Shown: positions 25,949-35,630, numbered from the stretch's first letter. The stretch is 64,000 bases of DNA from Synechococcus sp. BIOS-U3-1 (GCF_014279975.1 NZ_CP047936.1:2480001-2544000), one strand, 5' to 3'. Notes: generated by a model not told the origin, from the sequence alone. Made by a program: numbers and translations.

Positions 25949-28171
25949 TCAATTCATCATGCGTCGAGCAGCCGGAAGATTAGGCTGATATCCGTATCCA
26001 TATTGACCACCTTGCTTATCATCAACAATCCGAGGCGTCACGAGAATCACTAACTCTCTTTTGGCCCTATCTCCAGTAGTTTGCCTAAAAAACTGTCCGA
26101 TCAAAGGAATATCACCAAGGATGGGCCATTTTCTCACAATCCTGGAGTCAGCATCTGAAATAACGCCTGTCAAGATCAACGTTTGTCCATCCCTCACGCG
26201 CAAGGATCCAGTATCCAACCTCCGAACGCTGAGAATACTGATAAGACCACAACCTTCAACATTCTGAGAGCGTGTGACTGCAGCTATCGAAGGAGATAGT
26301 GCAAAGCTCACAAAACCATTGTCATCAATTTTTGACACCCTTGCCCCAAAAGTAAGGCCTGCTGTTTGGAATTCTGGCTGGCAAGTATTAGCAGCACCGT
26401 TCTGGCCAGCTTGAACGCTGTAATCCACAATCTCCTGCGTACCGACCGTCACAAACGATTCGTTGGCTCGCTCGCGGCCAATCGCGCCACTCGACAAAGC
26501 CGACGCTGGATCAGAGACACTCGCTGAAGAACCTCCCTGCAACTCAACCGGGGACTCAGAAAGAAGCAGAGTTGGGGAGGCAAGTGTTTTTGCACTATTC
26601 GACTGAATTAGTGCTCTCAGGAAGTCCAGAAACCCATCCGGAGAATCTGGGTAAGACAAACCAGGATTCACTCGCGCAGGCTCAAGAGGCTTCAACTCCT
26701 GAACAGCAACATTCGCATTTTCACCAGTCGAGATAATTCTTTGCCTCTTTCCACTCTCAGCTTCGCCTGCAATTACATTGAAATTATCTGAATTTGGCGG
26801 AAGGTTGGAGCCAAACGCCCCGATCAGCTCCCCGCGATCGCTAACAATAAAATTATATCCATCTCTAAACGCAAAGCTATTAGAGATGGATGACTCATTA
26901 TCAAGAGTAATATCCAAAATTTTCACCGAAAGCGCCACCTGCCTCTGACGAAGATCAATCTGCTTCAGATAATTTTCAGCCACTTGAATCAGGCCTGAAT
27001 CACCGACCAATGTCAAAGTCTGCAATCTTGAATCGGTAGTCAGCACAAGCCCACGCAAAGGCCCAACAGAAGCACCGAAGGACTCAGTACTTGTCAATTG
27101 AGACTTCTCTTGAGAGGTTGTATTGCTGATTTCAGATGTACCTTCAGAAGCCGGTTCTCCAGCCGTTACGGTAATCGTGTTCGTGAAATTAACTGTTGCT
27201 CCAAGGTTTCCTAAATACTCAGCTCCTGCTCTTGCACTGACCTGATTTAGTCGAATCACTTTTGACACTTGAGGGCCAAATGTCTTCGACGAAATTGATG
27301 TTCCCACCAGCAACATACGTCCGTCGAGCTTTCCTTGAAGACCCGAAGCAAGCAGGATCCCGTTCAGAGCACGTGAATAAGATTCATTCGCAAATGCCAT
27401 CGAAACCGGAAGGCCACCGAGGTTCGCTGAATTAGCTCCGGAAGTATCAATTCCTTGATTAACCCCAGCATCATCTCCAACAAAAACAAAGCCATACCCC
27501 CCTAATCGAGCCAGTGCCATCAGCGCATCTTTGGCTGGCGCATTGTTCAGTGTGAGCGTCACGGGTGGACCACTGACATTCACATAACTGCGGTTCTGCA
27601 GCACCATGGTCCCGACTGCCATATCCCCAAGCGGTGGTGCCACGGCTCGAGGCCGCAATGGAGGTGCATAGCGTGCTTGGGGTACCGAACCTGGCGTATT
27701 GAGATCCAGGCGTCCTGTTTGGAGAGTCGGAGCCGCTACCAACCCTGGAAACTTGAGAATCAGGTTGCGGCCGTCAGCGCTGACCTCCGGCTCCTGCAAG
27801 GTCTGCCCTGGCTCGGGGACCACCTCCAAGCGATAGACACTGCCAGATCCAGTGATGGCCACCCGCTGCAAGCCTGCGACGGCATTAGAAATCTGTTGGC
27901 GGCCATTGAGAATCCCAGGGGTTCCCTGTGTCTGCAAACTGCCCTGCCAAACCTGGCCGTTGAGCCGTTGCTGCAACATCGGCTGGGGCCCTACGCCTTG
28001 AATCACCACCTCCACGCTGCCCTGGCCACTTCGGACAAGCAATGACATGGCCCCCTGCGCTAACGCCGCGCGGTAGCCAGATCCCATCTTTGCTTCCAAA
28101 AAGCCCAGGTCAACCGCGCTGAGACCAGCGACCAGCAAGAGTGAGCTCAGGCGAGAAGGGGTTAGAGGCAT
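25949..28171 (-). CDS. pilQ: Type IV pilus secretin PilQ
   Basis: 740 residues forming the outer-membrane pore of the type IV pilus. In order: signal peptide (SSLLLVAGLSAVDLGF), an AMIN-like domain (about 35-130), an STN-like domain (VTLTLNNAPAKDALMALARLGGYGFVF), secretin N-type repeats (SKVIRLNQVSARAGAEYL; GLVLTTDSRLQTLTLVG), and the C-terminal secretin core with LASPTLLLSESPVELQGG and GDIPLIGQFFR. It closes the pilM-N-O-Q operon, 89 bp after pilO. Its A/T content is higher than in the adjoining pil genes. In cyanobacteria this pilus serves motility, attachment or DNA uptake; which applies here is unknown. Confidence 0.92.
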   Translation of the reverse strand: MPLTPSRLSSLLLVAGLSAVDLGFLEAKMGSGYRAALAQGAMSLLVRSGQGSVEVVIQGVGPQPMLQQRLNGQVWQGSLQTQGTPGILNGRQQISNAVAGLQRVAITGSGSVYRLEVVPEPGQTLQEPEVSADGRNLILKFPGLVAAPTLQTGRLDLNTPGSVPQARYAPPLRPRAVAPPLGDMAVGTMVLQNRSYVNVSGPPVTLTLNNAPAKDALMALARLGGYGFVFVGDDAGVNQGIDTSGANSANLGGLPVSMAFANESYSRALNGILLASGLQGKLDGRMLLVGTSISSKTFGPQVSKVIRLNQVSARAGAEYLGNLGATVNFTNTITVTAGEPASEGTSEISNTTSQEKSQLTSTESFGASVGPLRGLVLTTDSRLQTLTLVGDSGLIQVAENYLKQIDLRQRQVALSVKILDITLDNESSISNSFAFRDGYNFIVSDRGELIGAFGSNLPPNSDNFNVIAGEAESGKRQRIISTGENANVAVQELKPLEPARVNPGLSYPDSPDGFLDFLRALIQSNSAKTLASPTLLLSESPVELQGGSSASVSDPASALSSGAIGRERANESFVTVGTQEIVDYSVQAGQNGAANTCQPEFQTAGLTFGARVSKIDDNGFVSFALSPSIAAVTRSQNVEGCGLISILSVRRLDTGSLRVRDGQTLILTGVISDADSRIVRKWPILGDIPLIGQFFRQTTGDRAKRELVILVTPRIVDDKQGGQYGYGYQPNLPAARRMMN

Positions 28172-28260
28172 ACCCTGACCTGTACGCCAATGACATGGGC
28201 GGATGGTATCGATCGGAACCCAAGGGGGCCAGCCCTGATCTCCAAGCTGAATGCCTGAAT

Positions 28261-29037
28261 TTAAGAAGGGGCTTGGGGAAGAGGCGGAGGATTGCTGTCT
28301 GGCTCCTCCGATTCCTGACTGATACCTGGGTCACCCTTAACGGTCTTCGAAGCTTGGTCAAAAAAGGTCAACCTCAACTTCAATCGAGTGCGAGGCGGGC
28401 CGATGCTCTCTGGCTGATCTTCAGCTTCGTCAGGATCCTCCAGAGCGGTGAGCTCGAGATCACTTGGCTGCACTAAAAGCTCAAGCCGCTCCATCCGCCT
28501 TAAGAACTGCAGTAATCCCTGATAAGGCCCCTCCACCTGCAACAACACCACGCTTTTCTCATATCCCAAAGCCTGGAGCGGATCATTGGTCGCAGTGGTG
28601 GTTGTCTTGCCCTTAGTCCTCTGATCTTGATCGCCTCTGGGCTTCGGGGTATCAGATGAGCCCACTGGTACAGGTTCATACAGGTTGATCACCACGCCGC
28701 TGGAGGCAGAGAGACGACTCAGCTGAGCTAAAAAAGTCTGAATCTGGCCACGACCTGCCACCAGGTCCACCAGCAACGCCTGCTGCTCCACGACCTCACC
28801 AAGGGTTTTGTCGTTCTGCTTGAGCTGAATCTCCAGAGAAGGAAGAGCGTCACGCTTGCTTTCGAGCAGCGCTAGCCGCTGGCGCTGCTGGTCCATCCGC
28901 TCCCATAACGGAAAGCCAAATGCCGTGAATACACCCCCAGCCAGCACCAGACCGAGCAGACCAGGAACAACCACTAACAGTCGCTCCCTGGTGATTTGAT
29001 GGCGCCAGGCCGGACGATCAGCGCTGAGATTGGTCAA
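28261..29037 (-). CDS. pilO: PilO-like type IV pilus inner-membrane assembly protein
   Basis: 258 residues. One N-terminal membrane helix (about 20-42, LVVVPGLLGLVLAGGVFTAFG) is followed by a coiled-coil (ERMDQQRQRLALLESKRDALPSLE region), a ferredoxin-like periplasmic domain (VVLLQVEGPYQGLLQFLRRMERLEL), and a Pro/Glu-rich C-terminal tail (from about 240) that may substitute for the missing PilP. Low sequence conservation means the identification rests on topology and operon position after pilN. The start overlaps the pilN stop by 4 bp. Confidence 0.85.
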   Translation of the reverse strand: MTNLSADRPAWRHQITRERLLVVVPGLLGLVLAGGVFTAFGFPLWERMDQQRQRLALLESKRDALPSLEIQLKQNDKTLGEVVEQQALLVDLVAGRGQIQTFLAQLSRLSASSGVVINLYEPVPVGSSDTPKPRGDQDQRTKGKTTTTATNDPLQALGYEKSVVLLQVEGPYQGLLQFLRRMERLELLVQPSDLELTALEDPDEAEDQPESIGPPRTRLKLRLTFFDQASKTVKGDPGISQESEEPDSNPPPLPQAPS

Positions 29038-29732
29038 AGAGCGACCCCCTGCTGTTCCAGCAAGCGGTAGCGCTGCACCAGGCCCGTCGCGCCAAGCTGC
29101 TGCAGCTGCTGGATCGACGGTTGGACTTTGGGGTCGAGTAACCAGTCGAGGCTGAAGCGCACCGACGTCTCCTCGCCGTCATCGCGGTTGACCTTCAGCA
29201 CCTTGACCCCGTTGGAGCGGGAGATCGGCAAACGCTCCAACGTGAGCACGAGGGCATTAATCCGCTCAAGCGGTCCTGGCTTGCCGCCAAGACCAACCCT
29301 CCCAGACAGTGTGATCTGGTCGTTCTGCACCGAAACATCCTCCAGCTGAATGCCCATCGGCGTGACACGACTCAGTTGCTCCAGCAGAGGCGAGCCGGCC
29401 GGAACTGCCAACAACTGTTCGGTGATGTGCTGATTGTCCTGGCGCACTGTTGCCAGCTGCTGCTTGCCAGTGCGCAAACGACCCTCGGCCGATCTCACCC
29501 GCTGTTCAAACGGCAACAGCGCCTGCAATTGCTGCTGCAGCTGGCTCTCAATCCGACCCATCCAAACAATCGTACCAACAGACAAAAGCAACGCCACTCC
29601 GCCGATCAAAGCTCCACGCAACAGCAGCGGGCGCATGGGTTGCCATGGGCTTGCACGATCCAGCAAACCGAGTTCGAGTCGGCGCTCCCGCAGGAGATCA
29701 GGCAGTTGCTGCTGATTGGGTGTATCAGGCAT
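29034..29732 (-). CDS. pilN: PilN-like type IV pilus inner-membrane assembly protein
   Basis: 232 residues. A short cytoplasmic N-terminus with a conserved-type PilM-binding segment (DLLRERRLELGLLDR) precedes a membrane helix (about 34-56, LLRGALIGGVALLLSVGTIVW), a coiled coil (about 60-105) and a periplasmic domain (SPLLEQLSRVTPMGIQLEDV...). This is the PilN plan. The start overlaps the pilM stop by 8 bp, and pilO overlaps its end by 4 bp. It forms the PilM-PilN-PilO bridge between the motor and the secretin. Confidence 0.85.
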   Translation of the reverse strand: MPDTPNQQQLPDLLRERRLELGLLDRASPWQPMRPLLLRGALIGGVALLLSVGTIVWMGRIESQLQQQLQALLPFEQRVRSAEGRLRTGKQQLATVRQDNQHITEQLLAVPAGSPLLEQLSRVTPMGIQLEDVSVQNDQITLSGRVGLGGKPGPLERINALVLTLERLPISRSNGVKVLKVNRDDGEETSVRFSLDWLLDPKVQPSIQQLQQLGATGLVQRYRLLEQQGVAL

Positions 29733-30612
29733 CGCGAGCCCCCAGGGATGCCGTCAAAGCCAGATCGAGCAACGACAGTTCGGCATCGGAACGCAAAGGC
29801 CCCTGCCGGGAATCATGCTCGGCGGCCCAGCAGCCCTGCCACTGAGGTGCGGCGGTGACCCACCATCCAGGCAAGCCGACAGGAGCCCAGGCTTCAACCA
29901 GCCCCAACACCTCATCCCTGAGCGCTGGTTGTTTCAAGGCCTGGAGGCTGAGATCAACCTCAGGGCAACCATTGCTGATCAACAACAAGCGCCAGCGTCC
30001 CTGCTGCTCCACCAACCAAACCAGATGCTCATCAGCACCAGCATGGGCATCACAGAGGCCGCGCCAGCCGGCCGTTAACAACCATTCAGCGCGCAGCAAA
30101 GGCAGATCTGCCTCCTTCAACGTGTCCGCCCACGCCTGCAACAGCTGCCGCTCAATTCCCACAACAACAGCGACATCGGCTTGAGGCTGCTGCTGCACAT
30201 CCAGGTAACTGTCCTCCAAGGACAACGACCAGCCGAGCTCGGGCTGGAGCGCGCGCAATTCGTCGCCGGTCAGCGCAGCCGATGCAGTCCCCTCAAGTAG
30301 ACGCCACTGACAGCTGATGAGAGGCAACAGCAACTCAACCTCAACCTGGGGAAGACTGAATCCCCTTTCCAGCAACAGATCGGCAATGCTCTCCCCCAAC
30401 ACCTCGGGATTGAGAGGGTGTCCAGAGCGGCACAGGTCTGGCGGCAGAACCATTGTCGACATCTCCCACCCATCCTGCGACCGCCAGGCCAAATGGAGCG
30501 CTTCATCCTCCGGAACCAGGAGCACCCTGCGCGGATCCAGCAGACCCCGCAGCTGCATCAACAAGCCATCGAGGGCAGGGAAGCGATCACGCAGTTCAGC
30601 AAGCACCACCAT
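29725..30612 (-). CDS. pilM: PilM-like actin-fold type IV pilus assembly protein
   Basis: 295 residues. The position upstream of pilN and pilO and the length fit PilM, a cytoplasmic actin-like ATPase-fold protein that binds the PilN N-terminus. The sequence is divergent: segments such as VAVVVGIERQLLQAWADTLKEADLPLLRAEW and EHLVWLVEQQGRWRLLLISNG fit the fold, but the nucleotide-binding motifs are not obvious. The open frame continues to 30771 but overlaps pyrD, so the ATG at 30612 (MVVLAELRDRFP) is used. It is the first gene of the pil operon. Confidence 0.75.
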   Translation of the reverse strand: MVVLAELRDRFPALDGLLMQLRGLLDPRRVLLVPEDEALHLAWRSQDGWEMSTMVLPPDLCRSGHPLNPEVLGESIADLLLERGFSLPQVEVELLLPLISCQWRLLEGTASAALTGDELRALQPELGWSLSLEDSYLDVQQQPQADVAVVVGIERQLLQAWADTLKEADLPLLRAEWLLTAGWRGLCDAHAGADEHLVWLVEQQGRWRLLLISNGCPEVDLSLQALKQPALRDEVLGLVEAWAPVGLPGWWVTAAPQWQGCWAAEHDSRQGPLRSDAELSLLDLALTASLGARDA

Positions 30613-30658
30613 GAAACTCCAAGCCAGTGGGTGCTGAGACTTATTTGAAGGGTATCGG

Positions 30659-31837
30659 CTACTGCCAGGGAGCGCCGCTTCCCACCGCTTCACTGATATG
30701 ACGGATCCCGTGTCGATCCAACTGATCCACCAGCCCCTCCAGCACCCGTGGCACCAGATCCGGACCTTCAAAGATCCAACCGGTGTAGAGCTGGATCAGG
30801 GAGGCTCCAGCGGCGATCCGCTCCCAGGCGGCCTCGGGCGTACTGATCCCTCCGACCCCCACTAGCGGGAGTGCCGGACCAGCTGTGGCACGCAACCGCC
30901 TGATCACCTCCAAAGCCCGCTGGCGCAGTGGATCACCGCTGAGGCCCCCCGCCTCCTCGGCAAGGCTGCGGCCGGTCTGAGTGAGCAGCCGCTGCCCCAG
31001 CCCAAGGCGATCGAGACTTGTATTAACGGCGATCACACCGGCGAGCCCCTCCTCATAAGCCAACCGTGCGATGCCATCGATGGCGTCATCTTCAAGATCC
31101 GGTGCAATCTTCACCAGCAATGGCGGGCAGCCCGGAAGCCTGCGCAAGCGCTCCACCAGCCGTCGTAACTGAGTGGCGTCCTGCAGGTCCCGAAGACCAG
31201 GCGTGTTCGGCGAACTGACATTGATCACCGCATAGTCAGCCAATGGCGCCAGCATTTCCAGCGAAGAGGCATAGTCATCGGCCGCCAGCTCCAACGGCGT
31301 CACCTTCGATTTGCCCAGATTGATCCCCAGCACGGCAGGCCGCTGACCGCGAGGCGGAAGCGCCTGTCGCTCGAGGGTTCGACGCAACTCCTCCGCACCT
31401 CTGTTGTTGAAACCCATGCGATTGAGTGCCGCGCGCTCCTGGGCCAGACGAAACAGCCGCGGCCGCGGATTGCCAGGCTGACCATGCCAGGTGACGGTGC
31501 CGACTTCAGCAAACCCGAACCCAAAACGATCCCAGACCCCAGCGGCGACGCCGTTTTTGTCAAAACCAGCCGCCAGCCCCAGGGGATTGCTGAAACGACA
31601 TCCAAACAACACCTGCTCCAGGCGCAGGTCCCGGCGTGTCAGTTCAGCAGCCACACCATCCAGCACGCCGGAGAGACCTGGCCACCCACGGCGAAGACTG
31701 AGCTGACCCAGTGCCTGAAGGGCTGTCTGGCTGAGCTGTTCAGCATCCACGCCTTCGTCTCTAGCCAGCACAGGCCCCAACCAGCGCCGGTAAAAACCTG
31801 CGGTGGACATCACCCCGGACGATGACGGCTGGGTCAT
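30659..31837 (-). CDS. pyrD: Dihydroorotate dehydrogenase (quinone), class 2
   Basis: Oxidises dihydroorotate to orotate with quinone as acceptor in pyrimidine synthesis. 392 residues. The N-terminal membrane-associating extension ([15 protein letters not shown]) marks class 2. The core has [17 protein letters not shown], the FMN-binding [22 protein letters not shown] with the catalytic Ser, and the [21 protein letters not shown] phosphate site. The start overlaps the rnhA stop by 4 bp (ATGA), so it is probably co-transcribed downstream of rnhA. An internal Met at about 31810 is a possible alternative start. Confidence 0.96.
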   Translation of the reverse strand: MTQPSSSGVMSTAGFYRRWLGPVLARDEGVDAEQLSQTALQALGQLSLRRGWPGLSGVLDGVAAELTRRDLRLEQVLFGCRFSNPLGLAAGFDKNGVAAGVWDRFGFGFAEVGTVTWHGQPGNPRPRLFRLAQERAALNRMGFNNRGAEELRRTLERQALPPRGQRPAVLGINLGKSKVTPLELAADDYASSLEMLAPLADYAVINVSSPNTPGLRDLQDATQLRRLVERLRRLPGCPPLLVKIAPDLEDDAIDGIARLAYEEGLAGVIAVNTSLDRLGLGQRLLTQTGRSLAEEAGGLSGDPLRQRALEVIRRLRATAGPALPLVGVGGISTPEAAWERIAAGASLIQLYTGWIFEGPDLVPRVLEGLVDQLDRHGIRHISEAVGSGAPWQ

Positions 31838-32619
31838 CTGGGTTCCTCGATCGATCTCGATCCTGCCTCGGCGCGGCGCAGCCGCCAGCAGTCTCCCTCC
31901 GCCGGCTCAACCAGCCAATCACGCCAGCTCCAGGCCTGTTGACGCTCCGCAAGGCGCGTCAGAGGTTGCTCCACCAACTGGGCGAGTTCCACCAACGACA
32001 GTGCATACCCACCAGCAGCCAAACGATCAGCCAGCTCAAGTCGGGTGAGCAGCCATTGCAAGGATTCGGGTGCTGCATCATCTCCTGTGGATTGCGTCCC
32101 ACCTGCTGTTGTCCTGGCCTTGGAGGCCGCTGAGTTGGCAACTCGACCCAGTTTTGGTGACGTCCCCTTGGAGAAAGCCACAGCGATTTGATCGACCCGA
32201 TCGTTATCTGGGTCACCGCTATGTCCCTTCACATAGGTGAGCGGCACATCGGACAGTCGTGCAGCGTCGAGAGCCTGCCAGAGGTCCTGATTGAGCACGG
32301 GTTTGCCCGCCGCGGTTTTCCAGCCCTTGCGTTTCCAGCCCGCCATCCAGGAGCCAAGGCCATCGATCAGGTACTTGCTATCGGTCCGCAGGGCGAGATC
32401 GGGATGACGAGGCAGCTCCGCCAGTCTCTCCAGCATCCCGAGAGCTGCCTGCAGCTCCATACGGTTGTTGGTTGTCGCAGGGTCGGCACCACCGAACTCC
32501 TCCACACTGCCGTCCTCAAAACGGATCAAGGCCCCCCAGCCTCCAGGACCGGGGTTGCCGCTGCAGGCTCCGTCGGTGGCAGCCGCCACAACTCGACCTC
32601 TTTGATCAGCCTCAGCCAT
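31834..32619 (-). CDS. rnhA: Ribonuclease HI with long C-terminal extension
   Basis: Cleaves RNA in RNA-DNA hybrids. Residues about 10-150 are the RNase H fold with the DEDD-type acidic residues in [38 protein letters not shown] and [15 protein letters not shown]. The usual bacterial enzyme is about 150-160 residues; this one has 261, with about 100 extra residues. The extension is a low-complexity linker ([18 protein letters not shown]) and a helical domain ([18 protein letters not shown]...WSWRDWL). The role of the extension is unknown, but such tails occur in related cyanobacteria. It overlaps pyrD by 4 bp. Confidence 0.93.
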   Translation of the reverse strand: MAEADQRGRVVAAATDGACSGNPGPGGWGALIRFEDGSVEEFGGADPATTNNRMELQAALGMLERLAELPRHPDLALRTDSKYLIDGLGSWMAGWKRKGWKTAAGKPVLNQDLWQALDAARLSDVPLTYVKGHSGDPDNDRVDQIAVAFSKGTSPKLGRVANSAASKARTTAGGTQSTGDDAAPESLQWLLTRLELADRLAAGGYALSLVELAQLVEQPLTRLAERQQAWSWRDWLVEPAEGDCWRLRRAEAGSRSIEEPR

Positions 32620-32679
32620 TGGTCACCCCACGCCTTCTTCGGTACAACACGGTTCTTAGACACCCAGGAGGACTGGGCC

Positions 32680-33384
32680 ATGGGCCGAACCTACTTCCGC
32701 AAAGCTGCGCTGAGTGCTGCTGCCGTGGGAGTGGCGGCGATGGCCGGGAGCCTGCCTGGATGGGCCCGGGCCCTGTTCGACAGCAGTCCACTGCAAGAAG
32801 AACGTTTCGCAATCCTGGCCCAGGCAGTGGGACGAGATCGCTGGAAGCTTCTGGTGCTGGAACAGATCAAAGCCAGACCGCTCTGCTGGGAAGAACGTCA
32901 GGACGGACTGATGAACCCCTCGCTGAACAACTTCGACTTCACTGGAATCTGCAGCCGCTACCTCGACAGCAACGGCTACTCCCTGCGCACGTCCGGCAGG
33001 GATGTCGACAAGCGCTATCGCCTGCGTCTGAAACAGAGCAAAAACGGTCTGGCTTTACAGGCGTTGGACTCTGTCCGCGGCGGCGGCTTCACAGTGGCGA
33101 GAGCCAGCAATGTGCGTAGGGACAAAAACGCCTTTGTGAAACTGACGCTGGAGCCGGGCTGGTCGTTGGAACGTCGTAGCTACAAGGGGCGCACGTTGAG
33201 CCACGTGTATTTCGCGAACACGAAACCAATCAACACCCTGATGGCTGCCAGCAAAGCGAGAACATTTGATAGCAGCCTGACCTTCACCGCCAGCGCGCCC
33301 AAGCCCCCTTCACAGCCAGGTGGACGACGTCTGAACCGCCAACGTGGGCCGGTCCGTCTGACGGTGATTCCCTTCCGACCCTGA
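32680..33384 (+). CDS. DUF3747 exported protein
   Basis: 234 residues. The N-terminus carries a signal peptide (RKAALSAAAVGVAAMAGSLPGWARA, about 7-30). The mature part holds the DUF3747-type sequence: RWKLLVLEQIKARPLCWEE, NFDFTGICSRYLDSNGYS and the C-terminal LERRSYKGRTLSHVYF and SLTFTASAP. No biochemical role is established. The start is fixed by a strong AGGAGG at 32666-32671, 8 nt before the ATG, one of the best Shine-Dalgarno sites in the window. The longer upstream frame to 32188 overlaps rnhA and is rejected. It stands alone between rnhA (divergent) and a candidate small RNA. Confidence 0.88.
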   Translation: MGRTYFRKAALSAAAVGVAAMAGSLPGWARALFDSSPLQEERFAILAQAVGRDRWKLLVLEQIKARPLCWEERQDGLMNPSLNNFDFTGICSRYLDSNGYSLRTSGRDVDKRYRLRLKQSKNGLALQALDSVRGGGFTVARASNVRRDKNAFVKLTLEPGWSLERRSYKGRTLSHVYFANTKPINTLMAASKARTFDSSLTFTASAPKPPSQPGGRRLNRQRGPVRLTVIPFRP

Positions 33385-33465
33385 ACCGCTTCCGAGCTGA
33401 AGGACAGTTGACAGAGCGCCCCAGCACAACGCGCAATTCAGAGTGCGATTTTTTAGTTTAGGCTT

Positions 33466-33563
33466 GTGTGAGGAGTGGAAAACGCCTCTTCTGGGTCGAA
33501 ACAAGGACAGACTCCGGCAACGCGTTTCACTTCTGAGCTCTGCCTTTGGCAGGGCTTTTTTTT
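33466..33563 (+). ncRNA. Candidate structured small RNA (about 95 nt) with intrinsic terminator
   Basis: No protein gene fits here, yet the plus strand folds well. GGAGTG (33472-33477) and AAACGC (33480-33485) pair with GCGTTT (33522-33527) and CACTTC (33528-33533), giving a 12-bp stem with a 2-nt bulge. Inside it CTGGGTC (33491-33497) pairs with GACTCCGG (33510-33517), presenting a loop GAAACAAGGACA. A strong terminator follows: GCTCTGCC / GGCAGGGC (33537-33555) with eight T. A -10-like TAGTTT lies at 33454-33459. The GAAACA-type loop recalls the cyanobacterial Yfr2 small-RNA family, from memory and unverified. The start coordinate is approximate. Confidence 0.65.
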
Positions 33564-33602
33564 GCGCGATGAAACCAGTTTGTCTGGAATCCTGCAGACA
33601 TC

Positions 33603-33624
33603 AAAAAACCGACCCGAAGGTCGG
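33603..33624 (-). terminator. Terminator of the rplJ-rplL transcript
   Basis: On the minus strand, CCGACC, a TTCG tetraloop and GGTCGG form a perfect 6-bp stem followed by six T, about 50 bp after the rplL stop. It is back-to-back with the terminator of the small RNA on the other strand. Confidence 0.9.
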
Positions 33625-33674
33625 TGTTGATGCAGGGAAGGGATCGGCAAGTGCAAGATGCCGATCCAACAAAC

Positions 33675-34067
33675 TCACTTGAGAGTGACCTTGCCGCCCA
33701 CCTCTTCAATGGCCTTCTTGAGGGCTTCGGCATCATCCTTAGAGACACCTTCTTTGATGGTCTTCGGAGCAGCCTCGACCATGGCCTTGGCATCGCCCAG
33801 GCCAAGGCCTGTGGCTTCACGCACAGCCTTGAGGACTTTGATCTTGGCGGAAGCATCGAAGCTTTCCAGCACAACATCAAATTCGGTCTTTTCTTCAGCA
33901 GCCTCGCCACCACCACCAGCGGCAGCGCCGGGGGCAGCCATCACCACACCCGCGGATGCGGCAGCGGAGACACCGAAGGCCTCTTCAATCTGCTTCACAA
34001 GCTCGGAAGCTTCAAGCAGCGAAAGAGACTTCAACGATTCGAGGATTTCGTCGGTTTTTGGAGACAT
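33675..34067 (-). CDS. rplL: 50S ribosomal protein L7/L12
   Basis: Forms the ribosomal stalk that recruits translation factors. 130 residues: the N-terminal dimerisation domain ([22 protein letters not shown]) anchors to L10, followed by an Ala/Gly hinge ([15 protein letters not shown]) and the C-terminal factor-binding domain ([34 protein letters not shown]). The N-terminus matches cyanobacterial L12. It follows rplJ at 47 bp and ends before a clear terminator. Confidence 0.97.
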   Translation of the reverse strand: MSPKTDEILESLKSLSLLEASELVKQIEEAFGVSAAASAGVVMAAPGAAAGGGGEAAEEKTEFDVVLESFDASAKIKVLKAVREATGLGLGDAKAMVEAAPKTIKEGVSKDDAEALKKAIEEVGGKVTLK

Positions 34068-34114
34068 GGTTGGGATTCAGCAACAGATCAAAAAAACAGT
34101 CGGGTCGAAGACGT

Positions 34115-34642
34115 TCAGCTTTCGCCGGAATCGGCGTGCTGCTTGAGCGCCCGAGCAAGACCGGAGGGAACCTCGTTGATGCCCACAGCCACCTTGGTGG
34201 CAACGGCATTAATGGAACCAGCGATCTGAGCCATAAGTACTTCCTTGGTGGGAAGGTTTCCGATGGCCTTGATCTCGTCCTGAGACAAAAGCTTGCCTTC
34301 GAAAAGGCCGCCCTTGGTTTCGGACTTCTTGGTGTCCTTCTGAAAAGCCTGAAGGGCCTTCACTGCACCGCCAATATCGCCCTTAACCAGGACGAACGCG
34401 TTGGTACCGCTCAGAAGGGGATCGAGGTTGGACCAGGCACTATCACCATCAATGGCGAGACGCATCAAGGTGTTTTTGGTCACCTTGCAGACGCCGTTGC
34501 TGGCCTGAAGACGAGTCCTCAGATCAGACATTTCCTTGATGGAGAGACCCTGGTAATCCAGGACCAATGCCATTTCGGCCTCACCGAGGAGCTGCTTGAG
34601 CTCTTCGACGATCTGTTGCTTGCTCTCCAGAGTGCGGCCCAT
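34115..34642 (-). CDS. rplJ: 50S ribosomal protein L10
   Basis: Base of the L7/L12 stalk. 175 residues from [15 protein letters not shown], the usual cyanobacterial start; an in-frame extension to 34795 is leader sequence and not coding. Landmarks are [31 protein letters not shown] and the C-terminal L12-binding helix. It is preceded by a 280-nt structured leader, where autoregulation by L10 is expected from other bacteria. Confidence 0.97.
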   Translation of the reverse strand: MGRTLESKQQIVEELKQLLGEAEMALVLDYQGLSIKEMSDLRTRLQASNGVCKVTKNTLMRLAIDGDSAWSNLDPLLSGTNAFVLVKGDIGGAVKALQAFQKDTKKSETKGGLFEGKLLSQDEIKAIGNLPTKEVLMAQIAGSINAVATKVAVGINEVPSGLARALKQHADSGES

Positions 34643-34922
34643 AGGATTTGGATCGGATCGGGGGAACAAGCTGGACACACGGCCGTTCAGTACTCCAGTA
34701 GGAGACGAGGCCGCGTATCGATCCAAATCCCATGAGGGAGCAAAATCGTCGCGTCTGCCTCGGCAGGTCTTATGCATCAGGCACGGTTGAAACAACCGCT
34801 TGAAGCAACCTGCTGTCTTGGGCCGGGCGCGTGCCCGTTGTCTGGCTTACGCCAGCAGCCAAACCTACAACAAAGCCCCCACAGAAGTGGAGGCTAGATA
34901 GCACCAAGCCGGCTGAGCGGAA
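34643..34922 (-). promoter_or_regulatory. rplJ leader region, probable L10 autoregulatory RNA
   Basis: 280 bp without a gene between rplA and rplJ. On the minus strand it contains the rplA-proximal hairpin (listed separately) and a 6-bp stem (CGGTTG/CAACCG, plus coordinates 34784-34798) in the part nearest rplJ. A shorter CTGC/GCAG-type hairpin lies near 34755-34766. L10 leaders in this position bind the L10(L12) complex to repress translation in other bacteria. I can see the stems but cannot confirm the kink-turn by eye. Confidence 0.45.
34871..34894 (-). terminator. Hairpin after rplA: partial terminator or attenuator
   Basis: On the minus strand GCCTCCAC, loop TTCT, GTGGGGGC (one G-T pair) is followed by TTTGTT, about 30 bp after the rplA stop. 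The T-run is interrupted, so leaky termination that sets the ratio of rplKA to rplJL transcripts is plausible. Confidence 0.6.
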
Positions 34923-35630
34923 TTAGCTCTCTTTGTCGATGTCCTGAAGGGCTGAGATATCCACTTCCACTGAGGGACCCATGGTGGAGGTCACGTACAG
35001 GCTCTTCCAGTAACGACCCTTCGCACCGCTGGGCTTATTGCGGTCGATGGTCTCCTGAAGCATTTTCAGGTTGTCGAGCAGGTTGGCAGCATCAAAGCTG
35101 GCCTTACCGAAACGCACATGCACGATGCCGGTGCGGTCAGCGCGGAATTCGAGCTTGCCAGCCTTGAATTCCTTGATAGCAGACGCTAGATCAGTCGTGA
35201 CGGTGCCAGCTTTGGGGTTTGGCATCAGACCACGAGGGCCAAGCACGCGACCCAGCTTGGCGACCTTGGGCATCATGTCTGGAGTGGCAATCAGCAGGTC
35301 GAAGTTCATCTCCCCCTTGCTGATGGTGTTGACCAGATCCTCATCGCCAGCGAGCTCGGCGCCAGCTGCTTTGGCGGCTGCAACCTTCTCACCACTGGTG
35401 ACCACAGCAATGCGCACGGTCTGACCAGTGCCGTGAGGTAGTGCCACGGTGGTGCGGAGCTGCTGATCGGTGTATTTGGGATCGATCCCGAGACGCACGT
35501 GCGCCTCCATGGTCTCGTCGAACTTGGCGTTGGCGTTGTCCTTGACCAGCTGAATGGCTTCAAGCGGCTCGTAAGCACGCTCTTCAACCTTGGTGACCAG
35601 GCTGGCCAGGCGTTTTGAAAGTTTTGGCAT
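34923..35630 (-). CDS. rplA: 50S ribosomal protein L1
   Basis: L1 stalk protein that helps release deacylated tRNA. 235 residues. Typical stretches are [54 protein letters not shown], the classic L1 signature region, and GRTGIVH-type [18 protein letters not shown]. It follows rplK by 77 bp in the conserved order secE-nusG-rplK-rplA-rplJ-rplL. Confidence 0.98.
   Translation of the reverse strand: MPKLSKRLASLVTKVEERAYEPLEAIQLVKDNANAKFDETMEAHVRLGIDPKYTDQQLRTTVALPHGTGQTVRIAVVTSGEKVAAAKAAGAELAGDEDLVNTISKGEMNFDLLIATPDMMPKVAKLGRVLGPRGLMPNPKAGTVTTDLASAIKEFKAGKLEFRADRTGIVHVRFGKASFDAANLLDNLKMLQETIDRNKPSGAKGRYWKSLYVTSTMGPSVEVDISALQDIDKES

Noticed and set aside
33465-33478. GTGTGAGGAGT on the plus strand, the complement of the ACTCCTCACAC motif remembered from Yfr1
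   Set aside because: On the minus strand no Yfr1-like stems or terminator surround it, so it is not a Yfr1 gene; a pairing site for Yfr1 is possible but unsupported.
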